Assembly (NCBI GenBank): GCA_955652855.1
Contig: CATPCN010000060.1
Coordinates: 1-12,331, forward strand
DNA: 12,331 bases
Origin: an uncultured Chthoniobacterales bacterium
Lineage (GTDB): Bacteria > Verrucomicrobiota > Verrucomicrobiae > Chthoniobacterales > UBA10450
Direction of reading: 5' to 3'
Shown here: piece by piece, positions 6,221-12,331 of the stretch
Layout: every line of letters starts with the position of its first letter
Numbering within the stretch: the stretch's first letter is position 1
Translations under genes and position numbers: made by a program
The notes under the pieces: model-generated
What the model saw: the letters and a program-made list of their open reading frames with translations, nothing else
Database searches by the model: none
Told to the model about the DNA's origin: nothing

Positions 6221-7342
6221 TTAAATGTGGACGGTGTCAAGTTGACGGGCAACAACGGTCGTCTTGCGGCGGAAGTCATCGAAATATAGAGCCAGTGTTG
6301 AGTCGGAACCCGCGAAGGCGGCAGAAAGAAGATCATGGGCCACGTTGAGACGTCGCAAGGTACGGTTTGCCAGCTCGCTGAAGATACCTTCGCGAGCCAG
6401 GAGGTCTCGCACCTGAAACATCGTGGCTTGATTGGCAGGACGATGGCGGATCTCGTCGATCAATTCATTCGCCTCTGGGATCGAACCGGAACGCTCGATG
6501 AGCCTGATAACGGGAAATGTTTTCTTGAGGAGCAATAAGTCTTTGCCGCAACTGCCAGGAAAATCGTCCATCGGCACGAAGTCCTGAAGGTCGTTCAGGT
6601 CTTGAACGCAGATGCCGACTAGGCGCATCGCTGCCCGGAGTCGGCGCAGTTCATCTGAATCTGGAGGGACGCCTCCGAATACGCAGCCGAATTCGGCCGA
6701 TCGTCGTACAAACTGCCCAGTTCTAAGATCGTTAATGTGGTCGCTCAACGTTTCCTCACATGGGTCTTCCGCGCTGCGAAAACTTCCGTCTACGAACGTG
6801 GGGAACAAGTGGCCACCGTAAATGACGTCGAGAAACTGGCCGTAATTTGCGTCTCGGAATATGCTCTCGAATTCCTCTAGCACCCAATATTCGGTCTCAC
6901 GGTCCTGCGTGGCGCAGCTCCAGTTCAGCAGGGCGTTGTGAAGGGTTTTGCGGCTCAAGAAGTGGACGAACGAGTTGACCACAGTTGCGAGTTCAGGTCC
7001 GTGGCAGGCGTGGGTCCATTTCTTCCCTTGTTGATTCTCGAGGTCCTTGTCAATTAATTTGTCCTCGATGTACGTTATCGAGGTGTTCGCAATTTCGAGA
7101 GCAGAAGCTATCTCAATCAGCGCCGGTGTCACGTCAGCTGCAGGGCTAGCAAGTCGATAGCCGAGGTAGGTCGCCGCCACTCGAGCCGCGTTTTGGCCGT
7201 GGCGCAAGTCGAAGATGTAGCGTACCACCTCGACAAAGTGATCGGATTCCGTCTCGCTGAACAGCCCGGGTGACGTGGGGGCGGTCGCGACGGCACGGAT
7301 CCTGGACCAAACACGTCCATGAAAATCGTGAATCGGATTCAT
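6221..7342 (-). CDS. divergent isoprenyl diphosphate synthase-like protein
   Basis: A 373-aa all-helical protein with the order of motifs of trans-isoprenyl diphosphate synthases. It has YLGYRLASP (59-67), an ALEIANTSITYIEDKLIDKD block (81-100) at the place of the first Asp-rich motif, LRTGQFVRRSAEFG (206-219) for the usual KTG-LF region, VQDLNDLQDF (246-255) at the second Asp-rich motif, and GKDLLLLKKTFPVI (266-279). Key positions differ from the consensus: the first motif reads D94-K-L-I-D98 instead of DDxxD and lacks the following Arg pair (QQG instead of RRG), and the second reads N250-D-x-x-D254. It may use an unusual substrate, as ComQ-type modifying prenyltransferases do, or may have lost catalysis. 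It starts at ATG 7340-7342, 6 nt after the binding-protein stop, inside the Liv operon, an unexpected place for a prenyl synthase. Confidence 0.82.
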   Translation of the reverse strand: MNPIHDFHGRVWSRIRAVATAPTSPGLFSETESDHFVEVVRYIFDLRHGQNAARVAATYLGYRLASPAADVTPALIEIASALEIANTSITYIEDKLIDKDLENQQGKKWTHACHGPELATVVNSFVHFLSRKTLHNALLNWSCATQDRETEYWVLEEFESIFRDANYGQFLDVIYGGHLFPTFVDGSFRSAEDPCEETLSDHINDLRTGQFVRRSAEFGCVFGGVPPDSDELRRLRAAMRLVGICVQDLNDLQDFVPMDDFPGSCGKDLLLLKKTFPVIRLIERSGSIPEANELIDEIRHRPANQATMFQVRDLLAREGIFSELANRTLRRLNVAHDLLSAAFAGSDSTLALYFDDFRRKTTVVARQLDTVHI

Positions 7343-7348
7343 GTGGGA

Positions 7349-8536
7349 TCACTCGTGGTAGATGGCAAATGCGCCCTTTTGGACGGACTTAAGATCGTAG
7401 GGGGCATGGATGTCGCCATTGGCATCAAACTTGATCGCCCCAGAAGCGCCATCATACACCGCCATGCCTTGGAGCCAGTGCTGCACCCCCTCTGGTTTCG
7501 TAGCCCCCGAATTGAATGCCATACCGTAAAGCAAGACCGCATCGTAAGCGTGATCGGCCAGAATGCCAGGCTGACCGCCGAACGTCTGGGCAAACAGATT
7601 TCGGAACGTGTCCGCCTCACCTCCCGAGGGGCTCTTCGGATAGACGTATGTGACACCCTCAGCGGCGGGGCCTGCACGCTCGAGGAACTTCGGATCTTCC
7701 GTCGTAACCGTCGACACGATAGCCGCCGCTACCCTGTAGGCTCGCAACTCCTTAACGACGAGCCCCGTCTCGGGGCCGTAACCGACGAGGTAAATCAGGT
7801 CAGGCTTGAATTCCCGAACCACGGCAGCGAGATCGCGTAGATTTCTCTGTGCGCTTTCGTAGGAGAAATCGCGGGCCACTATTCCGGGAATGGCCTTTAC
7901 AACTTCTCGAAGGTAGACGTCCTTGAGCCCAACTCCGTAATCATTGTTGACGTACAGAACCGCGACCTTCTTTGCTCCGGAACGGAGTTTCCGCGACAAT
8001 TGCGCTGCTTGCCCGCCTTCCTCTGCATCTGAGTTCCAGATTCGGAAGAAGAAGGGCGAAGCTCCCGAGAGCTTCGGGTTCGTCGCACCAGTCGAAATCA
8101 TCAGAGCATCTGAACCGAGTGCGGGCACCATCGCGAACGTAACACTGCTCATCGCGTCGTCTATGAAGAAATTGACTCCCTGCGCTTTCAGCTTTTGTAT
8201 CGCCAACGCTCCGGTCTTTGCCTCGCCTTTGGTGTCCTCGTAAACCACATCGACCTTCAAAGTCGGCCATCGCTTCTTGACTTCCTGTAAAGCCAACGTA
8301 ATTCCCTTTTTCTCGTTGTCTCCATAGAGCGAGTTGTCGCCAGTGAACGGAAGAACCGCACCAATGACGATCTTGCCGCTCTTGACGGATGTTCCCGAGC
8401 AACCTGTTGCCAATAGAAGCGTGAAGGTTAAGACCGCTAGTGCCGCCCGCGACTTCCCGACACAGGCCAGCAGTGCTAGTTGGAGATCATCCTGAAGATG
8501 GCGGGCTAAAGATGTGTTCCTCAAGCCGCTCCACAT
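7349..8536 (-). CDS. branched-chain amino acid/amide ABC transporter binding lipoprotein
   Basis: This is a Peripla_BP_6 solute receptor for the LivHMGF transporter encoded just upstream. It has KIVIGAVLPFTGDNSLYG at the first lobe, DAMSSVTFAMVPAL, MISTGATNPKLSG, FFFRIWNSD and VLYVNNDYGVGLKDVY. The N-terminus carries a hydrophobic stretch ending LLLATGC, a lipobox-like site for lipid attachment. The start is uncertain. ATG 8534-8536 has CGGAG 7 nt upstream and gives 395 residues with a rather long 45-residue leader; an in-frame ATG at 8569 and TTG at 8524 are alternatives. All overlap the livF 3' end (stop at 8487), so translation is coupled. The protein should act on the outer face of the inner membrane and deliver the ligand to LivH/LivM. 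The ligand may be an amino acid, amide, urea or something else of this family. Confidence 0.92.
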   Translation of the reverse strand: MWSGLRNTSLARHLQDDLQLALLACVGKSRAALAVLTFTLLLATGCSGTSVKSGKIVIGAVLPFTGDNSLYGDNEKKGITLALQEVKKRWPTLKVDVVYEDTKGEAKTGALAIQKLKAQGVNFFIDDAMSSVTFAMVPALGSDALMISTGATNPKLSGASPFFFRIWNSDAEEGGQAAQLSRKLRSGAKKVAVLYVNNDYGVGLKDVYLREVVKAIPGIVARDFSYESAQRNLRDLAAVVREFKPDLIYLVGYGPETGLVVKELRAYRVAAAIVSTVTTEDPKFLERAGPAAEGVTYVYPKSPSGGEADTFRNLFAQTFGGQPGILADHAYDAVLLYGMAFNSGATKPEGVQHWLQGMAVYDGASGAIKFDANGDIHAPYDLKSVQKGAFAIYHE

Positions 8537-9224
8537 CGAGCCACTCCGAAGGACTGTCAGTTTCAGCATAAACTCTCCCATTATTCAAGATTATCGCTCT
8601 TGACGCAACTGGTAACACAGCAGCGGTCCTGTGCTCGACCACCACGGTCGTAACGCCCTCTGCACGATTGAACTTGACCACCCGTTGAAGCACGTCAGTC
8701 GCGGCGCGCGGCGCCAAGCCGGCGGAGGGTTCGTCCAGCAAGAGAATCCGTGGTCTCCGAACCAATGTCATCGCAACGGCAAGCGCCTGTTTCTGGCCGC
8801 CTGACAATAACCCGGCCCTAGTCTCCAATCGGCGGTTGATCTCAGGCCAATCGAAGAGAACGCGGTCAATCGCGTCATTTCTGAGCGGTGCTGGTAACGC
8901 GGCGCCTGCAACATCAAGGTTCTCGCGCACGCTCAGCGTTGGGAACACCGCGCCCCCTTGTATCAAGTAGGAAAGCCCCAGCTCCACTATCCTGTGGGTT
9001 GACGCGTGCGTTATGTCATCGCCCGAAAATCTAATGGTGCCCGCTGAAATGGTCGCGAACCCCATGATTGCCTTTAGCAAAGTGCTTTTCCCCGAACCGT
9101 TGGCCCCGATTATTGCGATCAGTTCACCCTGCCAGACGGTCAGCTCTAGGTCGCGCAGAACCCCCTTCCGCCCGTAACCTGCTGACAATCCTTGAATCGT
9201 GAGTTCCGGTTCGCGATCCGTCAT
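8487..9224 (-). CDS. livF: LivF-type ABC transporter ATP-binding protein
   Basis: A 245-aa cytoplasmic ATPase, one of the two nucleotide-binding subunits of a branched-chain amino acid type importer. Walker A GANGSGKST (40-48), Q-loop Q89 followed by VFPTLSVRENL (LivF-like), signature LLSGGQKQ (139-146), Walker B ILLLDEPSAGL (160-170) and H-loop H198 (VVEHRT) are all intact. The ATG (9222-9224) overlaps the livG stop in ATGA; the upstream open frame to 9329 is ignored because it would overlap livG by a hundred bases. Its 3' end overlaps the start of the binding-protein gene. Confidence 0.95.
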   Translation of the reverse strand: MTDREPELTIQGLSAGYGRKGVLRDLELTVWQGELIAIIGANGSGKSTLLKAIMGFATISAGTIRFSGDDITHASTHRIVELGLSYLIQGGAVFPTLSVRENLDVAGAALPAPLRNDAIDRVLFDWPEINRRLETRAGLLSGGQKQALAVAMTLVRRPRILLLDEPSAGLAPRAATDVLQRVVKFNRAEGVTTVVVEHRTAAVLPVASRAIILNNGRVYAETDSPSEWLDVERLEEHIFSPPSSG

Positions 9225-9982
9225 AATCCTAAGTACATAGCCCGTATTGTGCGGCTTCCGAGAACCTCGCGAGGAGCTCCGGACGCGGCCACTTTGCCAG
9301 CATCCATGAAGTACACCTTGTCCGAACACTCTGCCACGACGCTCATGTTATGCTCGATAACCGCCACGGTCCTTCCTTCGCTCGCGAGGTTCTTCACCAG
9401 TTGAACAAGCGAACCGATCATTCCCGGGCTTATACCCGACGTTGGCTCGTCTAGAAGAAGGACATCGGCCCCTAACGCGAGCAGCCGAGCTATCGCGAGC
9501 AGTTTGCGCTGTCCATAGGATAGCTCTTCGGCTGGCTGGCTGCAGCGATCCCCGAGCCCGACCAACGCCAGCCAACGTTCTGCGGCGGCAACGTGGGCTA
9601 ACTCTTGTCGCCGCACAGCCTTATGCCGCAAGAAAGGCCATGCGGGATTCTCTCCGATCTGATTTGGGAAGCCTACGAGTACATTCTCAAGCAAGGTGAG
9701 TCTTTCGAAAACTCTCACATCCTGGAATAGTCTGCCAACTCCCAGCCGAGCGATTTTAAACGGCCGCAACCCGTCGATTCGTTGGTGCCCATGCCAGATC
9801 TCGCCTTTGTCCGGTGTCAAGAACCCAGTCATCAGATGAAACAGTGTACTCTTGCCTGCGCCGTTCGGGCCGACGAGCGCTGTCACTTTGCCCGCCTCCA
9901 AGTTGACTGTTACATCATCGATCACGCGGTGCCCGCCGAACGACTTCATCAAGCCTGAACACCGCAATGTGCCGTTCTCCAA
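9221..9982 (-). CDS. livG: LivG-type ABC transporter ATP-binding protein
   Basis: A 253-aa partner ATPase of LivF. Walker A GPNGAGKST (38-46), Q-loop FQDVRVF (Q87), signature LSYGQRKLLAIAR (154-166), Walker B VLLLDEPTSGISP (174-186) and H-loop H211 in VIEHNM are visible. The region 105-135 contains the insert between Q-loop and signature typical of LivG. It starts at TTG 9980-9982, supported by AAAGGAG about 9 nt upstream, within the 17-nt gap after the livM stop. The C-terminus ends GSRTIRAMYLGL, the LivG tail. Confidence 0.95.
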   Translation of the reverse strand: MENGTLRCSGLMKSFGGHRVIDDVTVNLEAGKVTALVGPNGAGKSTLFHLMTGFLTPDKGEIWHGHQRIDGLRPFKIARLGVGRLFQDVRVFERLTLLENVLVGFPNQIGENPAWPFLRHKAVRRQELAHVAAAERWLALVGLGDRCSQPAEELSYGQRKLLAIARLLALGADVLLLDEPTSGISPGMIGSLVQLVKNLASEGRTVAVIEHNMSVVAECSDKVYFMDAGKVAASGAPREVLGSRTIRAMYLGL

Positions 9983-9999
9983 GCGCCGCTTCTCCTTTC

Positions 10000-10869
10000 C
10001 TAGTCAAACCCGTATTTTCCGGCCATACCTCTCGGGCGAAAACGCATGACTAGCACGAGCGTCATTCCATAGATCACCTGGCGCAAATTGGCCGCGATAG
10101 CGTCTGGGATTTGCAGGAACCGCAATCCTTCCGGGAGCAACACAAGAACAACGGCGCCTCCAACTGGTCCCCAAAAGCTGCCTGCTCCACCGATGACCAC
10201 GATCGAAACCATGAAAATTGCCTCCATAACGGTGAAGCTAGTCGGATCGATATAGCGGGCGTACCCCGCGTAGAAAGCGCCCGCCACCGCAGTAAGACCG
10301 GCCCCTACCGCAAATGCAGTCAACCGGACAGCGAGCGAATTCTTGCCTAATGAGGCGGCGGCCGCCTCATCGTCACGCACTGCTTTCATCAGCCGTCCAA
10401 AGGGGGATTTCACGAGGCGGAGAGTCAGCCCTCCCACAATACAAGTCATCGCAAGAGAGGCTACAAAGTACCGAGCGGGATTCGCCAACTCGATGCCGAA
10501 AATCTGCGGTGGTGGTATTCCTGGAATTCCGTTAGGGCCATTCGTCAGATCGGCCCAGTTATACAAAATGCTAAACAGGATGATCTGGAAGCCCAAGGTT
10601 GCAAGGACGAAATAATCTCCTCGAAGACGCAAAGAAGGCAGCCCAATGCAAATGGCGGCGAGAGCTGCGAAGACTAGTGCCCCGCCGATCGACAGCAAAA
10701 AAGAAGAATGGGCTTTCATCGCCAGCAATGTACCCGTATATGCGCCGATTCCATAAAAGGCCGCCTGACATACCGACAAAAGTCCACTCTCACCAATCAC
10801 GAGGTTCAGCGAGATCGCCACCGCGACGTAAAGGCTCACCATCACGCCCAAATGCCAGACGTACGTCAA
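10000..10869 (-). CDS. livM: LivM-type ABC transporter permease
   Basis: An inner-membrane permease with about eight hydrophobic segments and the family blocks NLVIGESGLLSVCQAAFYGIGAYTG, LPSLRLRGDYFVLATLGF, NGPNGIPGIP, the cytoplasmic coupling loop SPFGRLMKAVRDDEAAAASLGKN, and FWGPVGGAVVL near the end. I start it at TTG 10867-10869, which overlaps the livH stop (TTGA) and has AGAGG 7 nt upstream, giving 289 residues. ATG at 10840-10842 (280 aa) is the alternative. The open frame continues upstream inside livH but reads unrelated sequence. The protein is at the short end for LivM, lacking one N-terminal helix seen in many members. Confidence 0.93.
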   Translation of the reverse strand: MTYVWHLGVMVSLYVAVAISLNLVIGESGLLSVCQAAFYGIGAYTGTLLAMKAHSSFLLSIGGALVFAALAAICIGLPSLRLRGDYFVLATLGFQIILFSILYNWADLTNGPNGIPGIPPPQIFGIELANPARYFVASLAMTCIVGGLTLRLVKSPFGRLMKAVRDDEAAAASLGKNSLAVRLTAFAVGAGLTAVAGAFYAGYARYIDPTSFTVMEAIFMVSIVVIGGAGSFWGPVGGAVVLVLLPEGLRFLQIPDAIAANLRQVIYGMTLVLVMRFRPRGMAGKYGFD

Positions 10870-11765
10870 GCCACCGCCTCTTCGAGCCTTCCACGGAAGC
10901 CCAAAAGTCCAGCCGGACGGAAGATCATGAAAAGAATTAAGATCCCGAAGGTAATGGCCTGCGACCATTTGGGTGAAATTCGCCAAATCGCCAGGCTCTG
11001 GAGAACGCCAACCAGGATGCTGCCAAGAATCGAGCCGCCGAAGGTTCCGATGCCGCCAACGATCACCGCGACCGTGGCAATCAGAAGGACCGGCAAGCCC
11101 ACCTGCGGATCCGTGCCCGTATCGAGAACAGAAAGGACGGCCGCAATCCCGGCCAAGGCCGATCCGACTGCAAATACCAGCAGTCTGACCGAGATTAGAT
11201 TTACGCCTGTTGTTTCGGCAAGGGTCGGATTGTCCCGCACCGCTCGGATTATTCGCCCCCATTGCGACTTCCGCAACATTATCATGACTGGCGTGATCAC
11301 GACGAACGATGTCACAACTTCGAGCAACTGTACGCCGGTTAGGAGAACTGGACCGAACGAAATCGACGCTTGTTGAGTTGCCGGAAATACTCGCACCTCG
11401 TTGCCGAATAGCAGTGCAACGGTATTGATAAGCGCAACATACAAGCCGAAAGAGGTAAGCAGGTAAATGGCGGTCGACGCTCGCTTGCGGTATAAGGGAG
11501 CGTACGCCAAAAATTCGATCGCGCACCCGAGCAGCGCTGCGACAAAAAGGGCCAGTATTGCTGCAAACAATTGCGGCCAGAGCAGTCGCTCAGTTGCCAT
11601 ATAGAATGTATAGGCGGCAACAACGTAGACGGCACCATGCGCCAAGTGGAAGATGCGGGTCGTGTTGTAGATTAACGCAAACCCGGTAGCCATCAACGCC
11701 ATCATGCAAGCGTTCGCAAGCCCGTTGGCGAGTAACTGAATCAGCACCTCAGCCGACTGTACCAT
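10866..11765 (-). CDS. livH: LivH-type ABC transporter permease
   Basis: A 299-aa inner-membrane permease and the first gene of the operon. Family blocks are LLANGLANACMMALMATGFALIY, NTTRIFHLAHGAVYVVAAY, the coupling loop QWGRIIRAVRDNPTLAETTGVN, AGIAAVLSVLDTGTDP-GLPVLLIATVAVIVGG and GSILGSILVGVLQSLA, ending in FRPAGLLGFRGR. The start is ATG 11763-11765, where family homology begins, with a modest AAGGG ribosome site. The frame stays open to 11981, but that 72-codon extension is basic and unlike LivH. It forms the heterodimeric membrane channel with LivM. Confidence 0.94.
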   Translation of the reverse strand: MVQSAEVLIQLLANGLANACMMALMATGFALIYNTTRIFHLAHGAVYVVAAYTFYMATERLLWPQLFAAILALFVAALLGCAIEFLAYAPLYRKRASTAIYLLTSFGLYVALINTVALLFGNEVRVFPATQQASISFGPVLLTGVQLLEVVTSFVVITPVMIMLRKSQWGRIIRAVRDNPTLAETTGVNLISVRLLVFAVGSALAGIAAVLSVLDTGTDPQVGLPVLLIATVAVIVGGIGTFGGSILGSILVGVLQSLAIWRISPKWSQAITFGILILFMIFRPAGLLGFRGRLEEAVA

Positions 11766-12024
11766 ACCCTTGGATCTGAGCTTGTTTTGACTCGCACGGT
11801 GACTCCGCGTGAGTTCGAGGCCGACGGGGGTCTCCCAAAACGTTACAACCTCGAAGCACTTCAGGACAACCTTAAACCCGGTGGCCTTTTTGTTTTTCAG
11901 GTTCTTCACAAGACTGGGTCCACTGTTGTGGCAGGTTGTCCGACGACGGCTAGTCGATGGATCACTTCGATTCCTCGACACCTTAGTGTGACGCGAATCA
12001 CGGCCAATCTTCGCTTCAATGGGG
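11766..12024. other. 259-nt upstream region of the Liv operon, no supported gene
   Basis: Frames on both strands happen to stay open across most of this stretch, but none shows recognisable protein sequence, so I call no gene. It must contain the Liv operon promoter. The best minus-strand candidate I can see is TTGTCC (11864-11869) and TGTAAC (11842-11847) with a 16-nt spacer, only 4/6 matches each, so it is weak. Confidence 0.45.
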
Positions 12025-12044
12025 CCGCGATCAGCTGATCGCGG
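12025..12044. repeat. perfect 20-bp palindrome upstream of livH
   Basis: CCGCGATCAG is followed directly by CTGATCGCGG, a perfect inverted repeat with 10-bp arms and no spacer. No T-run follows on either side, so it is not an intrinsic terminator. It lies 259 nt upstream of the livH start and 13 nt before the open part of the transposase remnant. It may be an operator for a dimeric regulator or a leftover of the mobile element. Confidence 0.6.
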
Positions 12045-12057
12045 AAATAGCGCACTT

Positions 12058-12331
12058 ATGCCTCCAAAAGCGCTGACCGATCACGTTGGCAGCGTGGTAC
12101 GGCAAACCAAGGCTCGCATTTTCGGAGGACTTACCAAGTTGCCGGACAAGATCGTCAGTCTGTTCGAACCTCACACGGAGATCATCCGCAAGGGGAAGGC
12201 TGGCAAACCAAACGAGTTTGGGAAGCTGTGCAGTTACAGGAAGCGAAGAACCAGATTATCACGCATTAGGAGGTGTACGACCATCGGGCCGGCGGACCAA
12301 CGTCTGCTGATCTTGGCCGTGCAGGCGCATC
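12058..12331 (+). pseudogene. truncated, frameshifted ISNCY-like transposase remnant
   Basis: The + strand encodes the central part of a DDE transposase. It reads TDHVGSVVRQTKARIFGG, then KLPDKIVSLFEPHTEIIRKG and KPNEFGKL, the block typical of ISNCY-type transposases common in rhizobia. A one-base deletion near 12226 shifts the frame to VQLQEAKNQIITH; an in-frame TAG (12267-12269) then replaces the expected Tyr before EVYD; and a one-base insertion near 12286 leads to PADQRLLILAVQAH. The N-terminal half is missing: upstream sequence shows no transposase homology. The 3' end runs out of the window. It is not functional as seen. It marks past mobile-element activity next to the Liv operon. Confidence 0.75.

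Noticed and set aside
7319..7840. 173-codon + strand open frame opposite the binding-protein gene
   Set aside because: It is antisense to a clearly recognised binding protein, has no family-like sequence and reflects codon bias on the other strand.
10351..10369. Near-perfect palindrome with 9-bp arms (TGAGGCGGC/GCCGCCTCA)
   Set aside because: It lies within livM and is explained by Ala/Glu codons of the coupling loop (DDEAAAAS); no regulatory role is needed.
10708..11376. 222-codon + strand open frame opposite livM/livH
   Set aside because: It is a shadow of two permease genes; the translation is basic and low in hydrophobic residues, with no recognisable domain.
11527..11981. Possible long N-terminal extensions of livM and livH
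   Set aside because: The livM frame extension lies inside livH out of frame. The livH extension (11766-11981) lacks family similarity, and LivH homology begins at ATG 11765.
1..12331. CRISPR arrays, toxin-antitoxin pairs, retron or phage defence genes
   Set aside because: No regularly spaced repeats, reverse transcriptase, nuclease or TA-like gene pair was seen. The NDT resembles some defence effectors only at family level, and its operon is a transport operon.

Overview
The window reads as an accessory region of an alphaproteobacterial chromosome, most likely a Rhizobiales/Bradyrhizobium-type soil bacterium. This is inferred from moderately GC-rich codon use, frequent TTG/GTG starts, a Liv-type ABC transporter operon, an ISNCY-like transposase remnant and several decayed genes. 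No taxonomic marker is present beyond a tRNA-Pro, so the assignment is tentative.

Layout. At the left edge is a tRNA-Pro(UGG) with an encoded CCA (55-131, + strand). It is followed by an unrecognised gene remnant (138-350, -), a small hypothetical ORF (374-694, -) and a frameshifted remnant of a nucleoside 2-deoxyribosyltransferase (788-909, +). Next, on the - strand, a three-gene unit is read from about 5412 down to 951: an orphan type I periplasmic binding protein with a signal anchor (4164-5369), a large unrecognised six-TM protein with a ~510-residue soluble part (1815-4148), and an alpha/beta hydrolase closely resembling human valacyclovirase/BPHL (951-1697). A good sigma70-like promoter (TGGACA-17-GATAAT) sits upstream of this unit. 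It overlaps the edge of a decayed + strand copy of the hydrolase (5465-5732).

From about 11765 down to 5758 is a second, tightly packed - strand operon: livH-livM-livG-livF, a lipoprotein-type branched-chain amino acid/amide binding protein, a divergent isoprenyl-diphosphate-synthase-like protein, and an intact small nucleoside 2-deoxyribosyltransferase (NDT). The genes overlap or lie 1-17 nt apart. Upstream of livH is a ~260 nt gap, then a perfect 20-bp palindrome and a 5'-truncated, frameshifted transposase remnant running off the right edge.

Most notable structure: the tail-to-tail pair NDT> <hydrolase occurs twice, in inverted orientation, flanking the binding-protein/membrane-protein module. 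In the left copy the hydrolase is intact and the NDT is dead; in the right copy the NDT is intact and the hydrolase is dead. The pair has therefore been retained as one functional copy of each gene. Together with a hydrolase whose active site resembles enzymes that cleave amino-acid esters of nucleosides, an NDT, a prenyl-synthase-like protein and two amino-acid-type binding proteins, this suggests, as inference only, a pathway that imports and processes or makes a nucleoside- or amino-acid-conjugated small molecule, possibly with a binding protein/membrane sensor partner.
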